This document shows, piece after piece, positions 39,027 to 47,670 of a stretch of DNA of 64,000 nucleotides. Position numbers and translations under genes: made by a program. Numbering within the stretch: position 1 is the stretch's first letter; each line of letters starts with the position of its first letter. A model generated the notes under the pieces. That model worked only from the letters and a program-made list of their open reading frames with translations. It was not told the DNA's origin and made no database searches. The DNA is from Tellurirhabdus bombi (GTDB taxonomy: Bacteria > Bacteroidota > Bacteroidia > Cytophagales > Spirosomataceae), in NCBI RefSeq assembly GCF_021484805.1, contig NZ_CP090557.1, positions 4,600,001-4,664,000 on the forward strand, in the 5' to 3' direction.

Positions 39027-42000
39027 CGTTGAAAAAGGTTGCCGTAGTAATTCTCTTTTGATTGGGTGCCAGCGACGGAAATACCAAAGCCATTTCGATC
39101 AATGCTGACGTTTACCAGTTTCTTGTTCTCCAGTGTACGTTGCATGTCCTGAATGGCGCCAACCATTTCGCCTAAATTGACTACAGGTGGTGTACTTCCT
39201 GAATCAATATTCGCAGGTAGACTAATGGAGTGTGCCATGCTCGACCAGCGTGTCGGGTCAAGCAGTTGGGGGAACTGAGCCGCTAACTGATCATGCAGGC
39301 TGATTTTTCTCACCAATACCTCATTGGATAGACCAGCACCGCCAATCTGGTTGTTCTGATCGGCTGAAATTACCCGTTCACCTTTGGTCAGCATGGCCGG
39401 AACCGTATCAACACCGTCAGGATGCCCCAGGCCCAACACCGATGGCGTTCCTTGAAAGAAGAAAGAGCGAGCACCGTTCACGATTTTAACCAATTCATCA
39501 TTGCTGATTTCACCCAGCGCCCGATTTTGCTCGACCGTAAGCACCCGCTCCCCTTTGGTCAGCATCGCCGGAACCGTATCAATTCCGTCAGGATGTTTAT
39601 CTGAATCTACATATTCGGTACCCTTGGCAAAGTGCAGCGATTGAATCACCGCAATGGCCTCGTATAGCTGATCAATCGCCGCGTTGGTTTTTCCCTTACC
39701 AATACCAAACAGGTGAAACTTCCCGCGTAGAATGGCGATCTCTGCTTCTAATTCGGCTATTTTCATCGCTTTGGTAGCCTCGAAGATGGCACGCTGCGCA
39801 TTCTTGACTTCCTCCTTATACGCATTATTGGTCGAAGTCATCTGGGCCATAATCGAAGCATCCTTCGCCGCAATCTCATCCTTTAGGCGTTTGATCTCAG
39901 CCGCCGTTTCTTCGTTATTCTTTTTAATCAGATCCTGCGTTTCCTTATCCTTTTTGGCCATCTCATCCTTCAAGGCATCAACCTGATTTTTGGTCTCCTC
40001 CTCGAGCTTACGAATCGCATCGGCTTCCTGCTGTTTGGCCTCTTTATTAGCCAGCGAAATTTCCTTCGTTTTATCCCCAACCGCCGTTTGGTATTCGGCG
40101 TGCTTATCCATAATCAGCTTTTCAAACGCATTGAGAATTTCAGTACGTTCCTGAGCCGATTGCGCCCGGGCTAGTTCCCGATCGCGGGCCGCCTGTAACG
40201 CCGCAACCTCCCTGGCCTCCCCTTCCGCCAACAATTGTTTCCGGTACCGGTCGTCTTCCTGAAGCCGCAACTGCTTATCGGAATAGAACTGCTCAGCAGC
40301 CGCTTTCTCCAGGGCTAAGGTTTCATTCAGCTTGGCAATCTCGGCATCTTTGGTTTCTTTGTAGGCCCGAAGTTCTTCCTCCAGAGCCGCTTTCTTGGCA
40401 TCACGGGAAGCCTCTGCCGCGTCAATTTCAGCCTCTTTCGTTAGAGTGAACGCGTCCAGTTCCTCTTGCAATTTCTGAATATTCAGATCACGCTCATCCT
40501 TCAAACGTTGCATATCCAGTTCCAACTGGGCAATTTTCATTTGCTCCAAATTGGCCTGATGCCGTATCTCAGCCGCCTCCATTTCAGCTTTGCTTTCTTT
40601 CCAGAGGATCAACGTCTTGATCATAGCCAGGGAGAAACCTGCGCCAAAAGCCCCTTTCTTGAAATCCCAGATTTCCCCCAAACGCTCGGTCGTATTGGCG
40701 TTAATTTCTAAAACGCTGGATGAATAAGATAACTGGGCATCGACTAAATCCCGGCTTTTGGTCAACTCAACCTGCTTGGCGTAAAAGTCTTGAATGATTT
40801 TTTCCCGATCGGCGTAGCTGCCCTTGAAGTTCTCCAGTTCCAGGCTCAAGGTGCTTTCATTGAGTTTTAGAGCCGAATTGTAAAAATCAACCAGTGCATC
40901 ACGTAGGAAAGTGATTGATTCCGCAACGGCTCGGGCGCTGGAAACTGCCATTTGAAACAAGACTCCTTCAATGGAGCTGATAATTTCAACAGCCATCATC
41001 GCCACGGCGGTAAACGCAACCTGCCCTTTGGCCTTCGCCTCGACCAGATTTTTCTCGGCTTCAGCAATGACACCTTTCTGCTTTTCAATCAACGCCTGCC
41101 CTTTCTTGTCATCTTCGGCGTACATGCCATCCAAAACAATCAGGTGCTGTTTCGCCGCCAGGACTTTGGAGGCCGCAATAGCTTCGGTTTTGCCCGTCAG
41201 GGAGTCCAGATCATCAAAGGCTTTACCTGCTAGTCGGGCAAGCTGACCGAAGACACCTTCCATTTTGCCCATTTCAGACAGCACCATACGGGCCGCCTCA
41301 ACCCGCAGGTTCTTTTCCATTTCGGTCGTCTCCTGGGTAACTCTGGCTGTCTCCTTGCGAGACTCCTGAATGATCTTCTCGTAGTTTTCCAGCTCCTTAG
41401 CCGCCTCATTCGCATCTTTGATGTGTTTTTTTAGCGAACGCTCACGCTCATTAAACCCACGGGCTTCCAACAGACCGACTTCATCAATCTTGGCCGACAA
41501 CTTCTGCCAGTAGTCGAATTCTTCCTTAGTCCGCAGGTCATTGTACTTCTGATGAATGGCTTTGATCTCGGACTCGGCTTTCTCGACAGAAATCTTTTTG
41601 TGATTCATTTTGTCAACTTCTGCCTTTTCCAAAGCGTCCAGGTGTTTAAGCCGATCTTCGAGGGTTTTCTGATTCAGGCCCGTTTCGATCACCGCCAGCT
41701 CGGATGCATTGAGCACCGCTTTGGCTTTCTTCTTCTTGCCCTGGTCATCCATCCCTTTCAACTCTTCTTCGTGAAAGGTACCGGCAATTTTGGCCAGGGT
41801 ATCTCTGTGCAGCTTATCTTCTTTCTCGTAAGCCTGGGTGCCTTTTTTGAGGTTTTTGATTACTTCCTCATGCCGTTTGTTTTCGGCGGCAGTTGACGCT
41901 TCTATTGAAGACTGACGGGCGGTGTCCATCCGACGTTCATGCCGGTCGTACCCCTGCTGCACCTCTTTAAAGCCGTCCTGTAACCTGAGCGTAGCTTTGA

Positions 42001-44116
42001 TTATATCCCCGTTGATCAGGTTATCGAACGTACTGCCAAGCCCTCCCTGCACCTGTTTGTAGACTTCTACGCTTTTGTTAATCTCGGTGAGCAGCTTCTT
42101 GCTATCCCCACCGATGCGATTCACTAGTTCTTCCGGTAGCCGCTTGGCAACGCGCTCCATGAGTTCAGCCTCTTGCTGCAACAATTCCTGCTGGCGCTTC
42201 TGCAACTGGTCAACTTTGTAGGCTTCCCGGGCCAATTCAATGCGTTTGTCGTAGGATGCATTGACCCGATCCAGAATACCTTTAAGCTGATTGTTACTGA
42301 CTTTCTCAGAATCAAGTCCGGCGAAGTAATCCGGGTATTTGTTGATCAATGCCTGAATAGCCGCCGCCCGTTCTTTTGTGCCTTCTTTAGCACTCGTGGC
42401 AATCTTGGTCAGAGCTTGCAGGGTAGACATTTCTTTCTGCAATTCCATCTCCTGTTGACCGACAACCTCCCCGACTTCTTCATTGACAGTTTTGAAGGCG
42501 AAGAAGGCAGTTGTAGCCAGGGAAAGCAAGGTAACAACTGCACCAATCGGGTTAGCAACCATAGCGGCCCACATCGCCCGGAGGCCATTTGTCGCCCCGG
42601 CCATAATTGCGGTTACGCCAGCGGTGTTTCTAGTTAGTAAGATTTGAGCAACGGACAAATCTGCTGCTCGACCCGTAGCAATAAGCGTTTGCGCGTTGGA
42701 AAGCGTAACGGCTGTTCGATAGGTAATCCAACCGGTTGCCGCCGTAGCCAGCGCGTTCATGGTTCGCTTGATGGCGCTTTCACTTCCAACCGTTACATCA
42801 ATGAAGTCGGACATGGCTGAAATGCCCCTCGACAATCCGTTTTCGAAGAAATCCCCGATCCGTCCTTTTGCCACAAAGAAGGTATCAGCCAGGTTAGACA
42901 TTCGACCGCCTAGTGTCTGCGCCTGCAATGCCATCAGGTTGTAATAGCGTCCACCTTCTGAACTAGCATCGAAAATGGCTTTCTTGACCTGCGCAAAGCT
43001 GATTTCGTGCGCTTCTGCCATCTTAATGACTTCACTGCGCGTTTTATCCATTGAGTCAGCCAACAGATCATAGAGAGGCACCCCATTCTCGGCAAACTGG
43101 TTTAGCTCCTGCTTCATCAGCTTGCCCTTACTTTGCACATCCGTAAAGGCTTTGGCAATCCGGGGCAGACGATCCTGACCAACAACGGCGGCCATGTTGC
43201 CCAGCGCTTCAAGTGTCGGTACCAGTTCAGCCGTGGCAACGCCCATACCCTTCAGGGTAAACGTCGTGTCCATCAATGCCTCGATTTCAAACGGGGTTTC
43301 TTTAGCCAGGCGAATAACATCGTTATACAGCTCGTTGGCTTCCCGCTTGGAACCGATCATTTGGGTAATACCGGTCTTGAAAACATCCAGTTTGGATTTA
43401 GCATCAATGACCGCCTTCGTAAAATCGTAGATTTCATACGCCCCAAACGCAGACGCGACAAGGGTACGAAAATCCCGAATCATGTCGTTTTGATCTTTCA
43501 AGGCCATCGTCTGCTGTTGCAGTTCGGCCTTGAGTATCATTGTCTGCCGGTTTTGCTCATTTCGAACAATGGCTGTTTGCTGGTCCTGATTGGCTTTAAC
43601 CGCTAAAGTTTGCTGGTCTAGTTCTGCTTTGAGCTGAGCCGTTGTCTGGTTGGCAATCCCTTTGGCAATAATCAATTGCTCCTCAGCCGCAGCTTTGGCA
43701 GCAAGCAACTGTTCTTCAGCCGCAGTTTTTAACACAAGAGTTTGCTGGTCGGCTTCAGCTTTGGCGGCCGCCGTGCGTTCAGCGGCTTCGGCCTTGACAG
43801 TGGCTGTTTTCTGGGCTTCTGAGGATTTGACTTGTGCAGTCTGTTGGTCAAGGTCGGCTTTCAGCTTGGCAGTCTGTTGGGCCGATGCATCTTTGACAGT
43901 AGTAATGGCCCCGCCTTGCTCTTTCCACGCTTTGTTCAATCGCTCCAAAGCGGCTTCCTGCTGGGCAACCGATTGTTGTAAGCCAGTAGCTTGTTGCTTG
44001 ACAACCTGTTCTTGTCTCTGAGTTAATTCAATCAGAGACTTAAGCTGCTCCTCAATCGTGGGAAGGTTGGAAACAGCATCAAATTTAAACCGAACGTTTT
44101 CTTCGCGGGTAGTCAT
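39023..44116 (-). CDS. Tape measure protein
   Basis: 1697 residues, the largest protein in the window. N-terminal coiled region with twelve 11-residue repeats (about 77-208). A tape-measure domain (about 215-480; FEIEALMDTTFTLKGMGV, KLMKQELNQFAENGVPLYDL) and hydrophobic stretches (VANPIGAVVTLLSLATTAFF) follow, then long coiled coils. Near the end the unit HPDG(I/V)DTVPAMLTKGERV occurs twice. It sets tail length and helps DNA pass the host envelope. A hairpin covers its start codon. Confidence 0.9.
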   Translation of the reverse strand: MTTREENVRFKFDAVSNLPTIEEQLKSLIELTQRQEQVVKQQATGLQQSVAQQEAALERLNKAWKEQGGAITTVKDASAQQTAKLKADLDQQTAQVKSSEAQKTATVKAEAAERTAAAKAEADQQTLVLKTAAEEQLLAAKAAAEEQLIIAKGIANQTTAQLKAELDQQTLAVKANQDQQTAIVRNEQNRQTMILKAELQQQTMALKDQNDMIRDFRTLVASAFGAYEIYDFTKAVIDAKSKLDVFKTGITQMIGSKREANELYNDVIRLAKETPFEIEALMDTTFTLKGMGVATAELVPTLEALGNMAAVVGQDRLPRIAKAFTDVQSKGKLMKQELNQFAENGVPLYDLLADSMDKTRSEVIKMAEAHEISFAQVKKAIFDASSEGGRYYNLMALQAQTLGGRMSNLADTFFVAKGRIGDFFENGLSRGISAMSDFIDVTVGSESAIKRTMNALATAATGWITYRTAVTLSNAQTLIATGRAADLSVAQILLTRNTAGVTAIMAGATNGLRAMWAAMVANPIGAVVTLLSLATTAFFAFKTVNEEVGEVVGQQEMELQKEMSTLQALTKIATSAKEGTKERAAAIQALINKYPDYFAGLDSEKVSNNQLKGILDRVNASYDKRIELAREAYKVDQLQKRQQELLQQEAELMERVAKRLPEELVNRIGGDSKKLLTEINKSVEVYKQVQGGLGSTFDNLINGDIIKATLRLQDGFKEVQQGYDRHERRMDTARQSSIEASTAAENKRHEEVIKNLKKGTQAYEKEDKLHRDTLAKIAGTFHEEELKGMDDQGKKKKAKAVLNASELAVIETGLNQKTLEDRLKHLDALEKAEVDKMNHKKISVEKAESEIKAIHQKYNDLRTKEEFDYWQKLSAKIDEVGLLEARGFNERERSLKKHIKDANEAAKELENYEKIIQESRKETARVTQETTEMEKNLRVEAARMVLSEMGKMEGVFGQLARLAGKAFDDLDSLTGKTEAIAASKVLAAKQHLIVLDGMYAEDDKKGQALIEKQKGVIAEAEKNLVEAKAKGQVAFTAVAMMAVEIISSIEGVLFQMAVSSARAVAESITFLRDALVDFYNSALKLNESTLSLELENFKGSYADREKIIQDFYAKQVELTKSRDLVDAQLSYSSSVLEINANTTERLGEIWDFKKGAFGAGFSLAMIKTLILWKESKAEMEAAEIRHQANLEQMKIAQLELDMQRLKDERDLNIQKLQEELDAFTLTKEAEIDAAEASRDAKKAALEEELRAYKETKDAEIAKLNETLALEKAAAEQFYSDKQLRLQEDDRYRKQLLAEGEAREVAALQAARDRELARAQSAQERTEILNAFEKLIMDKHAEYQTAVGDKTKEISLANKEAKQQEADAIRKLEEETKNQVDALKDEMAKKDKETQDLIKKNNEETAAEIKRLKDEIAAKDASIMAQMTSTNNAYKEEVKNAQRAIFEATKAMKIAELEAEIAILRGKFHLFGIGKGKTNAAIDQLYEAIAVIQSLHFAKGTEYVDSDKHPDGIDTVPAMLTKGERVLTVEQNRALGEISNDELVKIVNGARSFFFQGTPSVLGLGHPDGVDTVPAMLTKGERVISADQNNQIGGAGLSNEVLVRKISLHDQLAAQFPQLLDPTRWSSMAHSISLPANIDSGSTPPVVNLGEMVGAIQDMQRTLENKKLVNVSIDRNGFGISVAGTQSKENYYGNLFQR
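43493..43888 (-). repeat. Twelve tandem 33-bp units coding an 11-residue repeat
   Basis: Within the tape measure the pattern xxxQQTxxxKA repeats every 11 residues, for example ASAQQTAKLKA, DLDQQTAQVKS, ELDQQTLAVKA. An 11-residue (hendecad) period favours a straight coiled coil. Confidence 0.8.
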
Positions 44117-44142
44117 AATAAGGGGGTTGACTACCCGCGAAG
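44101..44142 (-). promoter_or_regulatory. Hairpin over the tape measure start codon
   Basis: On the minus strand CTTCGCGGGTAGTCA pairs perfectly with TGACTACCCGCGAAG over 15 bp around a 12-base loop. The second arm is the TG of the ATG plus the next four codons. Translation start would be hidden unless the stem is opened. Confidence 0.7.
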
Positions 44143-44150
44143 GTAAGAAT

Positions 44151-44190
44151 TGTTAATAATTAATTTTCTATAGAAAATCTATTCTTAACA
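44151..44190. repeat. Imperfect palindrome related to 37618-37679
   Basis: 40 bases with 17 of 20 pairs, core TTTTCTATAGAAAA and ends TGTTAA/TTAACA. A possible -7 box TACTTTTG for the tape measure gene lies just upstream on the minus strand (44189-44196). Confidence 0.55.
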
Positions 44191-44196
44191 AAAGTA

Positions 44197-44535
44197 TTAG
44201 CAAAGCTCAGAATTTCTTTTCGGCTGACTGGGAATCTCACTAAGAATGCTCTGGGCTTTCATTACGAATGACAGCGTTTCAATAACGCAATTAGCCTGAC
44301 GTTTCGATTGCTGTCGAATATCGAACAGGCGATAAAGAAGAGTTTTAAATTCGTTGTACCACGCTGTATCAGCATGGGAGTCGGCTAAAAAGATATGGCA
44401 TTGAAGGAAGCAATCCAGAGCCAATTCTTCGGGTTCAATTTGGATAACGGACAAAGGGTTAGCATAACGGACATTGAACAGATAATTTTCTAACAATGCA
44501 ACGTCCTGTTGCTGGCGAGTAAAAACTTTCAACAT
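44197..44535 (-). CDS. Small tail-assembly-region protein
   Basis: 112 residues, helical (LENYLFNVRYANPLSVIQIE, ALDCFLQCHIFLADSH). No family recognised. Directly upstream of the tape measure, where tail assembly chaperones usually lie. Confidence 0.5.
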   Translation of the reverse strand: MLKVFTRQQQDVALLENYLFNVRYANPLSVIQIEPEELALDCFLQCHIFLADSHADTAWYNEFKTLLYRLFDIRQQSKRQANCVIETLSFVMKAQSILSEIPSQPKRNSELC

Positions 44536-44563
44536 ACTGGTACTAAGTTACTAAGTTAATTGG

Positions 44564-45325
44564 TTACGGTGTCGTTACTTCCTTCTTTGGCTCTGTTTCT
44601 GAGCCATGTGTCAAAATAGATGTGGTATTCCTCGACAGTAAGTCGATCAAATTTTCGTATGCGTTCAATGTCTCCAGACGCGACGCGATAAGCAAGTTCG
44701 TACCGCTCTTTAACCCAGCCGTCCTGTACTGCAAGGCTATTCTGCTCAAGTCCAACTGTTCCAGTAGATTGAGATTCTGGATATATTCCAGGATGTCTTT
44801 GTCTACAAGCGCCGACAAGGGTACGAAGCTGCCGACAAGTGTGCGTAAAAAAAAACCGTACAGCTCCGGAAACTCCATCCAGCTTTCGATTTTCCGTTTG
44901 TTCGTCTTTTTGTCAATTACTGCGGGGTCTTCCTCTTCCGAAAAATACCAGATTGAACTGATTTCATAAACTTGATTCACATCAAGCCCAAACTCCCGAC
45001 GCTGGTTAATGCGATCCTCAATGGTCAGCACTTCACGAATGCAATCCTGGGCCTGTCCGGGATTAGTTTGCATGACCAGCAAAGCCTGCTTTAACAGATC
45101 CGCTTTCGTAGCCTGAGCCGTATCCATCAATTCGCTGGAAATCTTCAACGCATCATGTTTGCGCAGAACATCCGAGAATGAGTGAAAACGCCCCATGTAC
45201 ATATTGATACCTCCCTGGGTAGCTTGGTAATAGGTAATTTCATCCCGAACAAAAGGCGTCCCATCGGGTAAAATTGCTGGCTCGATCTCTCCCCTTTCGA
45301 GCGATTTCTTAAACTCTGGATGCAT
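44564..45325 (-). CDS. Probable tail assembly chaperone with frame conflict
   Basis: 253 residues in frame 0. The first about 215 codons look coding (IWYFSEEEDPAVIDKK, FLRTLVGSFVPLSALVDKDI). After about 44715 the -1 frame looks better coded, giving WVKERYELAYRVASGD then LTVEEYHIYFDTWLRNR, stopping at 44556. A U UUU UUA slip heptamer lies at 44846-44852, before the apparent switch. Upstream of a tape measure, frameshifted chaperones are the rule, so recoding is possible; an indel is the alternative. Confidence 0.55.
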   Translation of the reverse strand: MHPEFKKSLERGEIEPAILPDGTPFVRDEITYYQATQGGINMYMGRFHSFSDVLRKHDALKISSELMDTAQATKADLLKQALLVMQTNPGQAQDCIREVLTIEDRINQRREFGLDVNQVYEISSIWYFSEEEDPAVIDKKTNKRKIESWMEFPELYGFFLRTLVGSFVPLSALVDKDILEYIQNLNLLEQLDLSRIALQYRTAGLKSGTNLLIASRLETLNAYENLIDLLSRNTTSILTHGSETEPKKEVTTP

Positions 45326-45326
45326 A

Positions 45327-45845
45327 TTAGGCTTCTAATTCGATGACGCTGTACAACAATTCAATATCCTGTTGAGAGACCCCGGCCAACGTATAGTTGA
45401 CAGAACAGGCGAACAACTCAGGCGGGTAACTCTTATCCTGATTAATTGGAACGCGCAGAACACCGCCAATTATCGCGTTTGTGTCTACGCTGAAACGATC
45501 AACCTGAATACTTCGGGTAGAATCCAACCCATTCAAACAGGCTGGTAATAAGTGGCTTTTTGATACACAGACGAGGGTAAAGCTCAGATTGTAGACATGC
45601 TTCGTGAATGCACCGTAAGGCTGTTTAATTGGCGCTCCTCCCCCTGTAAAGATGTGAAGCAACTGAACATCGAAGTTTTTCGTATCGAGAACAAACGGCC
45701 TGTTCTTTTCGGCAGCAATGACGGGTCTTACCCCGTTCTCACTTTGCAAATGAATTAGTGTGGCCAGACCATTAGCCTCAATTCGTTTACCCGATAAAGC
45801 CTTAGCAATACGTTGATTAATTTTGGTTAGTGAATCGACTACCAT
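45327..45845 (-). CDS. Tail or head-tail joining protein, unknown family
   Basis: 172 residues, beta-rich (FVLDTKNFDVQLLHIFTGGG, IIGGVLRVPINQDKS). Its place two genes before the tape measure suits a tail terminator or tail tube protein. Start overlaps the previous stop (TAATG). Confidence 0.45.
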   Translation of the reverse strand: MVVDSLTKINQRIAKALSGKRIEANGLATLIHLQSENGVRPVIAAEKNRPFVLDTKNFDVQLLHIFTGGGAPIKQPYGAFTKHVYNLSFTLVCVSKSHLLPACLNGLDSTRSIQVDRFSVDTNAIIGGVLRVPINQDKSYPPELFACSVNYTLAGVSQQDIELLYSVIELEA

Positions 45846-46318
45846 TAGCGATTGAAGGTTTCGTGTACTTGATCTAAAAAGCCGTTCACGGCACGGTTAC
45901 GCTCGTCATTGGTCATTCCAAAAGCCTCCCCAAAATAACCCTCCAGATGGTTCGCAATTTCGGCAGCTTCATCATTGTCAAATCCAACGCTGGAACCGTC
46001 TGCATCCGAACTCAATACGCCCCAGGCACTCATTAAATTACCATTCATCGTGAAGTCAATTTGAGCAACCTGTAAATTAAGCCGTTGACGCGTCCGACCG
46101 TGGTATTTCGAATACTTACCTAGCCGTTCGCGGGCCTGCGTGGTCATCTGCACCCCTGCCACATTCCTCCCGCTCTCCTGAATACGTCTACGAACCAATT
46201 CAGCCGCTACCTCAGCCGTATTCCTCAGATTGCGAGGTGTACCAGATTTGATAGCCTCCAATCTTTCCTGCTCGCGATACAGCACTTCAAGCAGATTGGA
46301 ATAAATGTCTGTCAGCAT
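45845..46318 (-). CDS. Head-tail connector/virion morphogenesis-like protein
   Basis: 157 residues with helical, Arg-rich segments (LVRRRIQESGRNVAGVQMTT) and an acidic centre (SDADGSSVGFDNDEAAEIAN). Size and place resemble HK97 gp10 or phage virion morphogenesis proteins, which close the head-tail joint. Tentative. Confidence 0.45.
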   Translation of the reverse strand: MLTDIYSNLLEVLYREQERLEAIKSGTPRNLRNTAEVAAELVRRRIQESGRNVAGVQMTTQARERLGKYSKYHGRTRQRLNLQVAQIDFTMNGNLMSAWGVLSSDADGSSVGFDNDEAAEIANHLEGYFGEAFGMTNDERNRAVNGFLDQVHETFNR

Positions 46319-46324
46319 AGCATC

Positions 46325-47308
46325 TTATTGGCCGTTTACAAAACTGCCCATGTACACTCCAGGCTGGTCCTCTGGAGCCTGATACAAACAGATTGAGTCC
46401 TGCAATTGCTGAAAGATCAGCTTTGCAGCTTGGCTGGTCCGGTTTCGGGCTTCCTCTTTGTAGTGCGCAATGTTGTCCTCTGTATTCATCCGGTTCGTGT
46501 TGGTAAACAGGTTGACATTCGACGAAGCCAGTTTCTTTTCCAGCAGGACAATTCCGCATCGATAGGCATAAGCCCACCACAGACGTTGTGAAAACTGTCT
46601 GGCTACGCTGGCAATATCACAGATTAGCGAAGCATCAACATGAAAGCAGCAGACAGCCTCTTGCAAATCAGAACGATCATAAGGCCCATCAAGCGCCAAA
46701 TCACAAGCTGATACATATATCAGTTCAGGACATGGGGCAAGTTCCAACTCCCGCAATGTCAGGTTTGTAATGTCAACGCCTACAAATACGTCAACACCTT
46801 GAAATTCAACGGGGATAACCTTATCAATCTCAATCGGGATTTTATTCAAACCTGAGATAACAGTCAGTTCCTGCGAGTGCAGTTCTGTACCCAACATCAG
46901 GTCGAACACCTTTAAGATTGTTGTTGCGCTGGTTGTGCTGATAAACACGATATTTTCCAGCTTCATAGCAGCATGGCGACCTGCGTAGGGAACGAAGATA
47001 GAAAGCCCAAGATAACACGCAGCGGAATTTTGTATCAGTGCGGGCAGTATTGGCCGGGGTTGGTCCAACGTTGCAGCAACATGTCGAAAGTTGGCATACT
47101 TAGCCAGTTCAGTTTCAAGGCTAGTCAGTAGTTTTTCCTGGGCTAGTTTCTGAGTTCCTTCCCAAACTTCGGCAGCATCGTCATCACCTTCGGCAACGGC
47201 ATCGGCTAGTTCTGCACTAATGCCCGGCAGTTCGTTAACGTGAACCTTCATCCCGTCAGCACTAACACCCTGTAAACCAACGAATTTAGAAAACAGTAAT
47301 TCGCTCAT
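46325..47308 (-). CDS. Phage structural-region protein of unknown function
   Basis: 327 residues with mixed alpha/beta content, several Cys, and an N-terminal acidic helix (SAELADAVAEGDDDAAEVWE). No family recognised. Between terminase and tail genes, it may be a connector. Overlaps the next upstream gene by four bases. Confidence 0.5.
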   Translation of the reverse strand: MSELLFSKFVGLQGVSADGMKVHVNELPGISAELADAVAEGDDDAAEVWEGTQKLAQEKLLTSLETELAKYANFRHVAATLDQPRPILPALIQNSAACYLGLSIFVPYAGRHAAMKLENIVFISTTSATTILKVFDLMLGTELHSQELTVISGLNKIPIEIDKVIPVEFQGVDVFVGVDITNLTLRELELAPCPELIYVSACDLALDGPYDRSDLQEAVCCFHVDASLICDIASVARQFSQRLWWAYAYRCGIVLLEKKLASSNVNLFTNTNRMNTEDNIAHYKEEARNRTSQAAKLIFQQLQDSICLYQAPEDQPGVYMGSFVNGQ

Positions 47309-47577
47309 TTCGCATTCATTTTCAGGTTCTCAAATCGGCTAAACTCAATGGCTGCTTTGCGCGAATGGTGCGCTCTCAACCTTTCCTCCAGAGCAGTCAT
47401 ACCCGTACTCTGTTGGCGGTCACTGTATGAAATAAGTTGTACCAGAGCGTCATTGATAAGTCGGAGTGCCGCCATACGCTCAGGGGAGGCTAACTCTTTT
47501 GACTGGCTTACCAGCAAATCACCCGCAGCAATTAGCGTTTGGGTCATTTTATCGTGTTGGGCCTTATCAAAACTCAT
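47305..47577 (-). CDS. Small helical phage protein
   Basis: 90 residues, almost all helical (MTQTLIAAGDLLVSQSKELA). Unknown. First gene of a transcript that may start at the operator-like site at 47619-47636. Confidence 0.5.
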   Translation of the reverse strand: MSFDKAQHDKMTQTLIAAGDLLVSQSKELASPERMAALRLINDALVQLISYSDRQQSTGMTALEERLRAHHSRKAAIEFSRFENLKMNAK

Positions 47578-47618
47578 TGTCTGAAAATGAATACATCGAA
47601 GATGATTTAGTTTTCATG

Positions 47619-47636
47619 GGTAATATTAATATTAAC
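47619..47636 (-). promoter_or_regulatory. Operator-like palindrome
   Basis: Minus strand GTTAATATTAATATTACC, one mismatch from consensus, in the gap after the large terminase and upstream of the gene at 47577. Confidence 0.6.
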
Positions 47637-47670
47637 AAATGGAAAGAAAAAATTAATTCTGTATTAACTC

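Noticed and set aside
44846-44855. Nine-T run as the sole cause of the frame conflict in the chaperone-like gene
   Set aside because: Codon-position composition stays frame-0-like for about 43 codons after the run, so a slip here does not by itself explain the better -1 frame near the end.
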